From Bacteroidales bacterium (GTDB lineage: Bacteria; Bacteroidota; Bacteroidia; Bacteroidales; Marinilabiliaceae), in the NCBI GenBank assembly GCA_024401365.1, contig JAKSLE010000010.1:1-64000 (forward strand): a DNA stretch of 64,000 nt. Reading direction: 5' to 3'. The notes beneath the pieces were generated by a model that was given only the letters and a program-made list of their open reading frames with translations, made no database searches and was not told where the DNA came from. This document shows positions 1 to 10,000 of this stretch, in pieces (the first letter of the stretch is position 1; each line of letters opens with the position of its first letter). The position numbers were made by a program, and so were the translations under genes.

Positions 1-152
1 GAGCCAAGCCTCACGATAGTCGAATCGAGGGTTTCCGAACCAACCGTGACCGCCGTAGGGTAGAGGAGCATAGTGACAGATTGATAGATCCGTTATTAAA
101 TTATTATGTCTGAACAACAGAACAGGGATTGTGAGGAATACAATGATAATGA
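1..152. other. Window edge downstream of the GH97 gene, no gene called
   Basis: This stretch follows the stop codon of the minus-strand GH97 gene. One minus-strand frame stays open through it and off the window edge, but it has no ATG start here, so I cannot call a gene. It may be the beginning of the next minus-strand gene with an unusual start, or chance. Confidence 0.3.
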
Positions 153-2060
153 TTAATCCTCTATTACCATAACGAAACCGCCGCGAGCCGCCAAGGAGAC
201 AGATTCAGGCAATGTAGTATTCGTCTTGATATCGAAATTTTCAGGTCTAGGGTATCCGCACGAAGGGTCTGTATCAGGTCCGTCTGTAATGAGAAGATTG
301 ACATGAGCATTCGGGGACAAGGCTAAGCGCGAAAGATTTAGTGTCAATGGCATATTCCCATCTGTACCATTGATACCTGCTATGTACCACTTATTGCCAG
401 AGCGACGAGCTACGACTACGTGGTTGGTAGGGTAACCAGAGATTAATTTGCTATCGTCCCATGCTACGGGGATTGTAGACATATACTGCTTAGCCTCCTC
501 GGGGAGAGCGTAGAAGCCCTCTGGTCGGTCGGCCCAATGCTGGATACCGCTCTCGTAGAGTACAGCCAGGGCCAGCTCGTGAACGTTAGTTGTGGTATGA
601 GGGTGTTGAGAATGCGTAAATGCCACTGGGGTATAATCCATAGGCCCTATTACGTTACGAGTGAAAGGAGAAATAGTATTCCACTCGGCGCCGTGGATAG
701 TCATATCTCCGCGGTTATTGTACCATTCGGCGCCATATATACCCTCCATAGACATGAGGTGAGGGTAGGTACGAGACCAACCACGAGGGGCGGTACACCC
801 GTGGAAGTCGACCATCATCTGGTAATCAGCTGCATCCTTAAGTATATCCAGGTAATACTTCATCATCCACTGTTTATCAGACTCGAAGAAATCGATTTTC
901 ACTGTTTGTATACCCAAAGACTTAAGCCACTCGAACTCCTTGACGCGGTTTTCGTGAGTAAGCATACGATCCTTAGGGGTAGACTGCACCCAAGTATGGT
1001 TTCCTCCGGAGTTGTACCACATAGCGAGGCCCACACCCTGATCCTTAGCATATCGGCAAAGATCCTCCAAGTTGCCTCCATTAGCCATACGGTCCCACTC
1101 CCAATCGATGAGGAAATACTCCCAACCCATGTTTTTAGCGAGGTCCACGAAAGAAGTCATGACCTGGTAATCGAGAGATCCATGATTAAAAGACCAGTAA
1201 GCCCAAGCAGAGCGGCCAGGCTTGATCCATGAGTCGTCCTTTATGATACTAGGGCGTGAGATATCCTCTACGAGAGTAGACTCGAAGATATCCGACAACT
1301 CGCCACAAATAACCACTCTCCAAGGAGACTGCCAAGTACCTGAGATAGTAGCTAGGGAATCGCCATGTTCGCGAGCCTCCCAACCCTGAGGGAAAGCCAC
1401 CTTATACTGGTTGCCCCTATTTTCGAGGCGAGTAGCGCAGAAAGTCTCGTCGACATCAGCCTCAGTTATGAGAGCCCACTTCTTACCCAGGTTAAACAAG
1501 CAAGGGTATCCCCACTGGGCGTCCTTTTCGACGCCATGTTGGATAGGGAAAGGCTGTTCGTAACCTGTATTGAAAGGCATAAGCCAGCGGTCGGCCTTTT
1601 CAGGGATGCTATATGTTGTAGCCTCGTTGATAACCTTAGTAGAATCGATATCGAGGCCATTTATTGCGTAGCGGAAAGCGAAACCATCGTTATAGGCGCG
1701 GATGATTACGTCGAGAGTCTGCTTATTGGCAGTAGAGAAGGTAAAAGTACGTTCGTTGCCCTCGTTATGAGGGTGGAGGCGTTTGCCGTGCTTTACGGTA
1801 TAATCCTCGGTAATACTACTAGCGCTAGAATAGCATACGAGAGTAAGATTGGAAGAGAAAGAGAAATTCTCCGTTTCGAAACCTATACGAACAGTATCGG
1901 CCACGCTATTAGTGAGGAGGTAGAACTGTCCGTGGTTATTGGCATCCTCGCAGACAGAGACTTCGACTTTGCCATTAGGTGAGCAGACGCGTCCTGAATC
2001 GCAAGAAGAGAAAAATGAGCATGCAAAGATTGAAACTGCTAATAGGAAAAGTTTATTCAT
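153..2060 (-). CDS. GH97 family glycoside hydrolase, lipoprotein (SusB-like)
   Basis: This 635-residue protein resembles family GH97, which holds alpha-glucosidases (SusB) and alpha-galactosidases of Bacteroidota. The N-terminus is a lipoprotein signal with lipobox FFSSC near residue 20, so it is probably anchored in the periplasm or on the outer membrane. An N-terminal beta-sandwich (about residues 25-270) is followed by a catalytic barrel with VKIDFFESD, DFHGCTAPRG and MSMEGIYGAEW, all typical of the family. GH97 contains inverting and retaining enzymes, and I cannot assign the mechanism or sugar from motifs alone. It has its own promoter just past the leuB terminator. No SusC/SusD genes lie next to it in the window, so its polysaccharide target is unknown. 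Confidence 0.88.
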   Translation of the reverse strand: MNKLFLLAVSIFACSFFSSCDSGRVCSPNGKVEVSVCEDANNHGQFYLLTNSVADTVRIGFETENFSFSSNLTLVCYSSASSITEDYTVKHGKRLHPHNEGNERTFTFSTANKQTLDVIIRAYNDGFAFRYAINGLDIDSTKVINEATTYSIPEKADRWLMPFNTGYEQPFPIQHGVEKDAQWGYPCLFNLGKKWALITEADVDETFCATRLENRGNQYKVAFPQGWEAREHGDSLATISGTWQSPWRVVICGELSDIFESTLVEDISRPSIIKDDSWIKPGRSAWAYWSFNHGSLDYQVMTSFVDLAKNMGWEYFLIDWEWDRMANGGNLEDLCRYAKDQGVGLAMWYNSGGNHTWVQSTPKDRMLTHENRVKEFEWLKSLGIQTVKIDFFESDKQWMMKYYLDILKDAADYQMMVDFHGCTAPRGWSRTYPHLMSMEGIYGAEWYNNRGDMTIHGAEWNTISPFTRNVIGPMDYTPVAFTHSQHPHTTTNVHELALAVLYESGIQHWADRPEGFYALPEEAKQYMSTIPVAWDDSKLISGYPTNHVVVARRSGNKWYIAGINGTDGNMPLTLNLSRLALSPNAHVNLLITDGPDTDPSCGYPRPENFDIKTNTTLPESVSLAARGGFVMVIED

Positions 2061-2099
2061 GAGATGTGAGAGTAAGTTTTGTTGATATTTAACTACTTG

Positions 2100-2107
2100 C
2101 GAAGGTA
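2100..2107 (-). promoter_or_regulatory. -7 element of the GH97 gene promoter
   Basis: The minus strand reads TACCTTCG about 40 nt before the GH97 start, matching the Bacteroidota -7 consensus TAnnTTTG with one change that recurs in this window. No clear -33 TTG is seen. Confidence 0.5.
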
Positions 2108-2115
2108 AAGTAAAA

Positions 2116-2143
2116 AAGGGAGTTATGCAATCATAACTCCCTT
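2116..2143 (-). terminator. Rho-independent terminator of leuB
   Basis: A perfect 12-bp inverted repeat (AAGGGAGTTATG and its complement) with a 4-nt loop lies 30 nt past the leuB stop. On the minus strand it is followed by a run of six T. Confidence 0.9.
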
Positions 2144-2172
2144 GGATATTGAAAACTGTTAAATGTTCAATA

Positions 2173-3225
2173 TTAGATATGAGCTGCTACCCAGTCGCCA
2201 ACCTCCTTAGTACCGTAAGCCTTGTTGTTACCAGCGAGGTCCTCGGTAACGATACCGTTATCGATAGAAGCTGCAACAGCGTCGCGGATAGCCTTACCTT
2301 CGGCCATGAGACCGAAAGAAGTCTCGAACATCATAGCTGCAGAGAGGATAGTTGCGAGAGGGTTAGCGATATTCTTGCCAGCTGCCTGTGGGTAAGAGCC
2401 GTGGATAGGCTCGTATACAGAAGTGTGAACACCTACAGAAGCAGAAGCGAGGAGGCCCATAGAGCCAGCGATTACAGAAGCCTCATCTGTGAGGATATCG
2501 CCGAATGTGTTCTCAGTAACCATTACGTCGAAGTACTTAGGGTTCTGGATGAGGACCATAGCTGCTTTGTCGACGAACATATAATCGGTCTCGACATCAG
2601 GGTACTTAGGAGCGATTTCCTGAGCGACCTTACGCCAGAGGCGGCTAGAAGCGAGAACGTTAGCCTTATCGACTACAGTAAGCTTCTTGCGACGGTTACG
2701 TGCGATTTCGAAAGCCTTGATAACGATGCGCTCGATTTCAGGGCGAGTATACTTACAAGTATCGAAAGCCATATCATCCGCCTCGTGCTTCTCACCGAAG
2801 TACATACCACCAGTGAGCTCGCGGATACAGATAAGATCTGCGCCGTCTACGAGTTCGGTCTTAAGAGGAGACTTGCTGATGAGGCTCTTCCATGTCTCGA
2901 CAGGGCGGAGGTTAGCGAAGAGCTCAAGTTGCTTACGCATAGCGAGGAGGCCTGTTTCTGGGCGCTCCTTAGCTGTTGGGTCGTTATCGAAACGTGGGTC
3001 ACCTACTGCACCGAAGAGTACAGCATCTGACTTCATACAAACGTCGTGAGTCTCAGCAGGGTAAGCCTTACCTGTAGCGTCGATAGCGCAAGCGCCTACG
3101 AGAGCCTTAGTATAAGTAACCTTATGGCCGAACTTTTTGCATACTGCGTCAACAGCCTTAACTGCCTGGTCTACAACCTCAGGACCGATACCATCGCCTG
3201 GGAGAAGTGCAATCTTGAAATCCAT
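2173..3225 (-). CDS. leuB: 3-isopropylmalate dehydrogenase
   Basis: This enzyme oxidises and decarboxylates 3-isopropylmalate in leucine synthesis, using NAD in the cytoplasm. The 350-residue length is standard. The N-terminus [13 protein letters not shown], the substrate-binding segment around ELTGGMYFG, the metal-binding region ending in DEASVIAGS, and the NAD-binding [18 protein letters not shown] are intact. It lies 25 nt behind the citramalate/isopropylmalate synthase gene and is probably cotranscribed with it. The other leucine genes (leuA proper, leuC and leuD) are not in this window. Confidence 0.97.
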   Translation of the reverse strand: MDFKIALLPGDGIGPEVVDQAVKAVDAVCKKFGHKVTYTKALVGACAIDATGKAYPAETHDVCMKSDAVLFGAVGDPRFDNDPTAKERPETGLLAMRKQLELFANLRPVETWKSLISKSPLKTELVDGADLICIRELTGGMYFGEKHEADDMAFDTCKYTRPEIERIVIKAFEIARNRRKKLTVVDKANVLASSRLWRKVAQEIAPKYPDVETDYMFVDKAAMVLIQNPKYFDVMVTENTFGDILTDEASVIAGSMGLLASASVGVHTSVYEPIHGSYPQAAGKNIANPLATILSAAMMFETSFGLMAEGKAIRDAVAASIDNGIVTEDLAGNNKAYGTKEVGDWVAAHI

Positions 3226-3250
3226 TGTATACTATATGATATGTGTTTTA

Positions 3251-4777
3251 TTATTCTGTTTTATATTCAGGCTCAACGATATTGAGCATTTTAATAGTTG
3301 CCTTGATAGCTGCCTCTGTCTGGTCGGCATCCAAACCGCGGGTTTTGAAATGCTGATCGCGGAACTGCCAAGCGATAACTGTCTCCACGAGGGCATCTGT
3401 TTTACCTCCAGGAGGGATAGAGACGTTATAATCGGTGAGGATGGGGTGTTCGCGGCCCAGTTTCTCGTATATTTTCCAGAGAGCCTTCATGAAAGCATCG
3501 TACTGTCCGTCGCCTGCGGAAGTTGCTTCATACTCCTTACCCAAGATACTTATGCGAAGGGTAGCCACAGGCTTAAGGCCTCGGGTAATAGTAAGGCTAT
3601 AGTTGACTATATGGACATTATTGTGGCGATCCTCGCCGCTTTTGAGGACATCGGCTATTATGAAAGGGAGATCCTCTGTTGTCATGCTCTCCTTCTTATC
3701 GCCCAATTCGATGACGCGTTGAGTAACGCGTTTGATCTGTTCTGGTGTAAGATGGATACCCAGTTCCTCGAGGTTTTTAGCGATAGACGCCTTACCTGAA
3801 GTCTTACCGAGTGCATATTTACGGACGCGTCCGAAGCGTTCTGGGAGGAGTTGGTTGAAGTAGAGGTTATCCTTATTATCTCCATCGGCGTGAATACCTG
3901 CGCACTGGGTGAATACTGAGTCGCCCACGAGAGGCTTATTATCAGGTATTCGGATACCTGAGATAGACTCCACCATACGGCAGAGGTGAGTCAGGCGTAT
4001 TTCGCGGAGGCTATTAGGGATATGGAGGTGGTCGTTGAGCAGGCCTATGACGCTAGCCAGAGGGGTATTACCTGCTCGTTCGCCGAGACCGTTGACGGTA
4101 GTATGGATACCTGTTATTCCAGCTTTTACGGCAGAATATACGTTAGCCACGGCCATATCGTAGTCGTTATGGGCGTGGAAATCGAATTTTAGTTCTGGGT
4201 AACGCTTCACCATTATCTGGCAGAACTCCAGTGTCTTATCGGGGCTCAGTACGCCTAGGGTATCAGGTAGCATGAAGTGTGCGATAGGTTCGTGTCGGAG
4301 AGCGTCGACCAGATGGAAGACATAATCGGGTGAGTGGAGCATACCATTAGACCAATCCTCCAGATAGAGGTTGACTGTAAGATCGCGCTCCTTAGCCAAA
4401 GCTATATTACGTTTGATATCCTCTATATGCTCCTCGGGAGTTTTGTGGAGTTGACCCTGGACATGTTTAAGGGAACCCTTAGAGAGAAGGTTAAGCACCT
4501 TACAACCGGCGGAAGCGATCCAATTGATAGATACGCCGTCGTCTATGAAGCCTAGTGTCTCGACCTTATTGATATAGCCATTAGCTGATGCCCAAGAGCA
4601 GATATTCTTCAAGGCTTCAAGTTCGCCTGAAGAGACACGTGCGGAAGCCACCTCAATGCGGTCGACGCGGATATCGTCGAGGAGAAGCTTAGCTATAGTA
4701 AGTTTCTCGTTAGCATTGAAAGAGACGCCGGCGGTCTGTTCGCCATCGCGTAATGTGGTATCAAGGATTTCCAGCAC
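3251..4777 (-). CDS. cimA: Citramalate / 2-isopropylmalate synthase family protein
   Basis: This 508-residue member of the HMGL-like acyltransferase family condenses acetyl-CoA with a 2-oxo acid, probably pyruvate (citramalate synthase) or 2-oxoisovalerate. The catalytic barrel starts with DTTLRDGEQTAG and carries the metal-binding HAHND and HTTVNGLGERAGN motifs. Residues from about 380 to 505 form the C-terminal LeuA dimerisation/allosteric domain. Bacteroidales often carry this gene beside leuB as a second paralogue of leuA, and that is the arrangement here. The substrate is not decided by motifs, so the symbol is tentative. The gene has its own promoter overlapping the end of ribD. Confidence 0.85.
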   Translation of the reverse strand: MLEILDTTLRDGEQTAGVSFNANEKLTIAKLLLDDIRVDRIEVASARVSSGELEALKNICSWASANGYINKVETLGFIDDGVSINWIASAGCKVLNLLSKGSLKHVQGQLHKTPEEHIEDIKRNIALAKERDLTVNLYLEDWSNGMLHSPDYVFHLVDALRHEPIAHFMLPDTLGVLSPDKTLEFCQIMVKRYPELKFDFHAHNDYDMAVANVYSAVKAGITGIHTTVNGLGERAGNTPLASVIGLLNDHLHIPNSLREIRLTHLCRMVESISGIRIPDNKPLVGDSVFTQCAGIHADGDNKDNLYFNQLLPERFGRVRKYALGKTSGKASIAKNLEELGIHLTPEQIKRVTQRVIELGDKKESMTTEDLPFIIADVLKSGEDRHNNVHIVNYSLTITRGLKPVATLRISILGKEYEATSAGDGQYDAFMKALWKIYEKLGREHPILTDYNVSIPPGGKTDALVETVIAWQFRDQHFKTRGLDADQTEAAIKATIKMLNIVEPEYKTE

Positions 4778-4803
4778 TGTGTGAATTTTTCGTTATGTGG
4801 GTG

Positions 4804-4834
4804 CGAAATTACTACTTATGCCGATGAATTGCAA
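4804..4834 (-). promoter_or_regulatory. Promoter of the cimA-leuB operon
   Basis: On the minus strand a TTG (4834-4832) is followed after 20 nt by TAATTTCG (4811-4804). This fits the Bacteroidota -33/-7 spacing and puts transcription about 20 nt before the cimA start. The -7 box abuts the ribD stop codon. Confidence 0.55.
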
Positions 4835-5852
4835 GTAAATGACGCGCTCCAGACGATAGTTTTGTATTTATTTCCACTTTGTTAGCATAAATATTCGGTG
4901 CTGGAATACCGTTATGCAAAGAAATGTCGCCGTGGTATATGAACGCCTCATCCCAGAGGTCGGCATCGATAAACGTCTGCAGAGTCTGTTGTCCACCCTC
5001 GACGATAAGAGACTGTATGCCCTCGGCGTACAAAGCTGTGCATATCTGGCTAGCACGAGACGGGATAGAGGGATCCAGTTTCAGGTATTTCACGTTATTG
5101 ACGGTACGTGACTTGCCATCGGTCAGGACTATTAAACCCTGCTTATCGTTCAAGAGAGACAAATCGCCGCGAAGGTTCTCATTAGGCGAGAATACCACTC
5201 TAGTGGGGTTATTGCCACTCCATTCGCGGGTAGTCAGGCTAGGGTTATCGCTATTAGCCGTTGTGCCACCTATAAGAATAGCCATCTCTTCGGAGCGTTG
5301 TTTATGGACGATACGTTTAGCCACCTCATTGGTCAGCCAGACAGGAGAGCGATCGGGTAGCGATATAAAACCGTCGGCGGACTCGGCCCATTTAAGGGTT
5401 ATATAAGGGCGATGATTTTCGTGGAAGCAGAAGAAACGCTTATTCAGTTCGCGGCACTCTTTTTCGAGCACTCCCACTATAACCTCTGAGCCGGCGTTAC
5501 GGATACGTTTTATGCCTTCACCCGACACTTTAGAGAACGAGTCGACGCAACCCACGACGACGCGAGGTATACCCATACGGATGATGAGGTCGGCGCAAGG
5601 GGGGGTCTTACCGTAATGAGCGCATGGTTCGAGGGAGACGTATATGGTACTCTCTTTGAGGAGATCCTTGTTCTTGACGCTGTTTATAGCGTTCACTTCG
5701 GCGTGAGGTTCGCCTGCCTTATGGTGGTAACCCTCGCCGATTATTGTATCATTATGAACGACCACTGCGCCCACCATAGGATTGGAGTAGGTACGTCCGA
5801 GGCCCTGTGCTGCCAGTTGGATGCAGCGTTGCATATACTGTTCGTCGGTCAT
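4812..5852 (-). CDS. ribD: Bifunctional riboflavin biosynthesis deaminase/reductase
   Basis: RibD performs two steps of riboflavin synthesis, deamination of the pyrimidine precursor and reduction of its ribosyl side chain. The N-terminal half has the cytidine-deaminase-like zinc site, HAEVNAI and PCAHYGKTPPC. The C-terminal half is the NADPH-dependent RibD_C reductase with GGTTANSDNPSLTTR and IVEGGQQTLQTFI. I place the start at MTDEQYMQRC, giving 346 residues, because an ATG 24 nt upstream overlaps the -7 promoter box. It stands apart from other rib genes. Confidence 0.94.
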   Translation of the reverse strand: MTDEQYMQRCIQLAAQGLGRTYSNPMVGAVVVHNDTIIGEGYHHKAGEPHAEVNAINSVKNKDLLKESTIYVSLEPCAHYGKTPPCADLIIRMGIPRVVVGCVDSFSKVSGEGIKRIRNAGSEVIVGVLEKECRELNKRFFCFHENHRPYITLKWAESADGFISLPDRSPVWLTNEVAKRIVHKQRSEEMAILIGGTTANSDNPSLTTREWSGNNPTRVVFSPNENLRGDLSLLNDKQGLIVLTDGKSRTVNNVKYLKLDPSIPSRASQICTALYAEGIQSLIVEGGQQTLQTFIDADLWDEAFIYHGDISLHNGIPAPNIYANKVEINTKLSSGARHLLAIHRHK

Positions 5853-5873
5853 TATGGTTTGTATTGTTTGGTA

Positions 5874-5881
5874 CAAAGATA
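5874..5881 (-). promoter_or_regulatory. -7 element of the ribD promoter
   Basis: The minus strand reads TATCTTTG 21 nt before the chosen ribD start. A dispersed repeat ends only 8 nt upstream, so any -33 box falls inside repeat sequence. Confidence 0.6.
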
Positions 5882-5889
5882 ATCACTTT

Positions 5890-5946
5890 GTGGTATCGGG
5901 CTACTATAAGGGAGATATAAGGTTGCTCGCAGTTTTTTTATTTTTT
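5890..5946 (-). repeat. Dispersed A-tract / TGCGAGCAA / 11-bp-unit element, copy 1
   Basis: On the minus strand this copy has an A-rich tract (5946-5933), then CTGCGAGCAA, then CCTTATATCTC (5922-5912), CCTTATAGTAG (5911-5901) and CCCGATACCAC (5900-5890). It lies between the 3' end of the deacetylase gene and the ribD promoter. Confidence 0.75.
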
Positions 5947-5957
5947 GGGGATAAGAA

Positions 5958-5986
5958 AAGGCTTGAGTCGGGAGGACTCAAGCCTT
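5958..5986 (-). terminator. Rho-independent terminator of the polysaccharide deacetylase gene
   Basis: A perfect 12-bp stem (AAGGCTTGAGTC) with a 5-nt loop lies 20 nt beyond the stop of the deacetylase gene and is followed by TTTCTTAT on the minus strand. Confidence 0.85.
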
Positions 5987-6007
5987 GGTATTTATGGGTA
6001 GAAGGGA

Positions 6008-6973
6008 TTAGATTTCTACTGCTTCGCCGTTAGGGATTATGTCGACGTACTTAGGGCCGTCGGCTGTTGGGATAAGTATAGTTAGAGGGAGGTTGAAAAT
6101 CTCTGGGTCGAGAGAGCGGAGAGTCAGAGAGACTTTCGCTTTACCGTCGGCGTTACAAACCTTGATTTTGACGTCGTTGCACTCGTAGATGTAGCGAGCC
6201 ACGTCGCCCATTGTAGCCACCCAGTATACGGAGCTATTATCCTGGAGGTACTGGAGGCTCTTACGGATTTCCTCGGAAGGGAATGGAGAGTATCCTGTGC
6301 CCTCATCTATTTCGTGGAAGAGGAGGTTGGACCATCCGCCCTTAGCGCGAGTATTCTCGAATATTGTCTGGAGGCTCTCGGCTGTAGTGCTATTGAAAAC
6401 GCTACCGAGTGCGTGAGAGCTTACATTGGTAAAATCGATAGGAATAGAATCGTTGAGGCCCATATCTATACGTCCGTCGCAGTGGCGAGCTACGATATAA
6501 TCGTCGGTAACCAACTGTATATTCTTAGGAGGGATACAGAAAGGGTAAGCTATGGTGATGCACTTATAATTGCCACCTATGACCTCCTCGATAGTAGTGC
6601 GAGAGTCGTGAAGCTCGTGTTGGGCATCTATATCGGACAACTCACCGAGGTTAGGGTGAGAGACGGTATGAGAACCTATTTCGTGGCCCTGAGCAGCTGC
6701 TGACTTGATAGCGTCGTAGTTGCCGTTGAGCCAGTTGATGACAGGGAAGAAAGTACCCTTCATATTGAACTCGTTGAGGATAGGTACGACTGTTGAGAAC
6801 TGGTTAGGGCAGTTATCATCGAAAGTGTAGCTGATAGCTGCTGTTCGACCCTGAGGCCATTTACAAATGGTTATGTCCTCGGCGGATAAGCCATCGGGCG
6901 AGCTGGCATTGAAGTTGCAAGCTGACGCCAATCCGGCGATACCTGCGAGAGTTAAGAATTTGAACGTTTTCAT
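6008..6973 (-). CDS. Polysaccharide deacetylase (NodB domain), lipoprotein
   Basis: This 321-residue protein has a lipoprotein signal ending in GLASAC, so it is exported and lipid-anchored. The NodB/CE4-type domain begins with ISYTFDDN and includes the metal-binding SHTVSHPNL motif. FDDN carries the first Asp pair and SHTVSH the two His ligands expected of a metal-dependent N- or O-deacetylase. The C-terminal 60 residues look like a small beta domain. The start was set at MKTFKFLTLAG because that gives a proper signal peptide. It lies 31 nt behind dnaE and may be read from the same transcript. The substrate is unknown. Confidence 0.88.
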   Translation of the reverse strand: MKTFKFLTLAGIAGLASACNFNASSPDGLSAEDITICKWPQGRTAAISYTFDDNCPNQFSTVVPILNEFNMKGTFFPVINWLNGNYDAIKSAAAQGHEIGSHTVSHPNLGELSDIDAQHELHDSRTTIEEVIGGNYKCITIAYPFCIPPKNIQLVTDDYIVARHCDGRIDMGLNDSIPIDFTNVSSHALGSVFNSTTAESLQTIFENTRAKGGWSNLLFHEIDEGTGYSPFPSEEIRKSLQYLQDNSSVYWVATMGDVARYIYECNDVKIKVCNADGKAKVSLTLRSLDPEIFNLPLTILIPTADGPKYVDIIPNGEAVEI

Positions 6974-7004
6974 GTTATATGTAGTAATTGGTTGAATATG
7001 CTTA

Positions 7005-10000
7005 TTAACTAACCGACAGGGAGATTTCTGGATTAGCGTCCACAAAGCTAACAAAATTACCGCTAACTGGTATGTTAATTATTTTTTCTGGGTAAAGAAT
7101 TACGTTGCGATTATTTTCCTCGTCGTAGATTTGGAAGTTGATATTAAGATATTTCTTCTTTTCTTCGGCGGAGGCGGTCACTTGGACCTTTTCGCTATTT
7201 TTTTCAATAAAATCGGCTATTGTTTCTATCAGTTCGTTGTTGATATCGTTGATATTCATGGACAAAGTAGCCTTGGTATAGCTATTAGTCTGGGACAACT
7301 CAGAGAGGTAGCATACGTTGGTGTAGGTTATACGAGGTTTATTGTCGTATTTGCCACGTCCTATATTACCCGAGATACAGACGTACGAATCCTTGGTAAA
7401 GAAGTGTCCGAAAGATGCGTGGTCCTTAGCGAAGAAGCGCAGATCATTTTTACCCTCGGCGTCCTCTATAGTAACCAAAGTCCAAGGATTACCCTTTTGA
7501 GATATTTTAGTTTCGGAATTGATCACTATACCAGCCGTAACGAATTTTTTACCCACCATAGACTCGAGGTTAGCCTCCACGAGTTGAGTTACAGGGGTAT
7601 TGACAAGGTAACGCATTTCGAACTTATACTCATCCAGAGGGTGAGCGGTGAGATAGATACCTACTACCTCTTTTTCCTTATTAAGTCGTTCGAGGTCGGT
7701 CCAATGGTAATCGACGTTTGGCAATTCTGGGCGAGAAATAGATACGCTCAGGGAGTCGCCGAAGAGAGAATTCTGGCTTTCCTCCTGATCCTTTTGGAAA
7801 GACGAGCCATAGTTGACCAATATTTCCGAACCCGACATACCCTTTTGAGGGCTTATGGCGAAGAATTTTTCGCGAGGTATAGGATTAGGGAACATATCGA
7901 AAGCGCCAGCGATAGCCAAGGCCTCGACAGTCTTACGGTTACAAGCCTTTAGGTCGACGCGTTCCACGAAATCGTATATATCCTTAAATTCGCCCCCTTC
8001 GGTACGAGCCTTTATGATAGCCTCCACAGCGCCTTCGCCCACGCCCTTGACGCCGGAGAGGCCGAAAAGGATTTCGCCCTTAGCGTTAACGGTAAAGTTA
8101 AGATCAGACTCATTGACGTTAGGGCCCTTTACGGTAAGCTTCATTTCCTTACACTCATCCATCAGCTTAGTTACCTCGGTAATGGTATCCTTATTGAGCG
8201 TAAGGTTAGCAGCCATATACTCAGCGGGGTAGTGAGCCTTGAGGTATCCTGTCTGGTAAGCCACCCAAGCGTAGCACGTAGAGTGAGACTTATTGAATGC
8301 GTAAGAAGCGAAAGCCTCCCAATCCTTCCATATTTTTTCCAGCACGGCGGGGTCGTGGCCATTAGCCTGACCACCCTCGAGGAACTTTTTCTTCAAGCTC
8401 TCCAGGATAGCGAACAACTTTTTACCCATAGCCTTACGGAGCATATCCGACTCGCCTCGGGTGAAGTTAGCCAGCAAACGAGACAAGAGCATGACCTGCT
8501 CCTGGTATACGGTAACGCCATACGTATCCTTGAGGTAAGTTTCCATGACAGGGATATCGTATGTAATAGGTTCGCGACCATGCTTACGTTCGATAAAAGT
8601 AGGGATATAAGCGATAGGGCCTGGACGGTAGAGGGCGTTCATGGCGATGAGGTCGGTAATGACAGTAGGTTGCAGTTCCCTCAAGTATTTCTGCATACCA
8701 GGGGATTCGAACTGGAAGATACCGATGGTGCGGCCCTCGGAGAAAAGTTTATAAGTCAGTTCATCGTCGATAGGGATAGCCTCCATATCGATATCGATGC
8801 CATGTCTTTTTTTGATATTACGGCAAGCCTCCTTTTGGAGTGTCAAAGTAGAGAGGCCCAAGAAGTCCATTTTGATAAGGCCCACGGACTCCACCACGTG
8901 ACCATCATACTGAGTCACGACGATATCCTTATCGGTAGCCTTATCCTTGATAGTTGCCATAGGGGCGAACTTAGCGAGGTCGTCGGCGCCGATGATTACG
9001 CCGCAAGCGTGAATACCAGTCTGGCGGATAGTATCCTCGAGGTTTTCGGCGTACTCCAATGTTTCGGCCAGGTGTATACCCTGTTCTCCGTTACGAGCTG
9101 CTTTAAGGCCGTCGATATACTGGAAGCAATTATGGAGGTTGATTTTAGGTTTTTTACCCTTTTTATCCTTAGGTACGGAGTCGTCGAACTCCTTTTCGGG
9201 CACCATTTTACAGAGGGCGTTTGACATATCGAGAGGAATTTTCTGGATACGGCAAAGGTCCTTGATACTAGACTTAGTAGCCATAGTACCATAAGTGATG
9301 ATATGAGCCACGTGATCGAATCCGTATCGGTCGGTGACCCAATCCAGCACTTTACCGCGGCCGCAATCCTCGAAATCCACGTCGATATCAGGGAGGGAGA
9401 TACGGTCGGGGTTTAGGAAACGTTCGAACAGGAGGTCGTACTTCAGAGGGTCGACGTTGGTAATCCACAAGCAATATGCCACTACGGAGCCTGCTGCGGA
9501 GCCACGACCAGGGCCCACCCATACGTCGAGTTCCTCGCGAGCGCCGCGGATATAATCGGCCACGATAAGGAAGTAACCAGGGAAACCCATGGTTTTCATG
9601 ATATGGAGCTCGAAAGTAATACGATCCTTCACCACATCTGGGGGGACGGGTTGGCCATCAGGGCCTATACACTTATCGAAATTTTCGCCGTAACGTTTAA
9701 CGGCGCCCTCCCAAGCCAGTTTATTAAGATAATCGGCCTCGAGTTTGATACGGTAAAGCTTTTCGTAGCCGCCGATTTTTTTGATTTTGCTCTCGGCATC
9801 CTCCTGAGACATAACGACATTACCCTTTTCGTCCTGGGTAAACTCGTCGAAGAGCTGTTTTTCGGTAAATTTTGCTCTATACTCCTCCTCGGTACCGAAC
9901 TCCTCGGGGATAGGGAACTTAGGCATGATAGGGCCTGAGTCGATATTATAGGTCTCCACCTTATCCACTATTTCCTGGGTATTTTCCAGGGCTTCGGGGA

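Noticed and set aside
537-1232. Plus-strand ORF of 231 codons inside the GH97 gene
   Set aside because: It is a reverse-frame shadow of a recognised gene, with no promoter or domain.
5821-6033. Plus-strand ORF of 70 codons between the deacetylase and ribD
   Set aside because: It reads through the dispersed repeat and a terminator stem, so it is non-coding.
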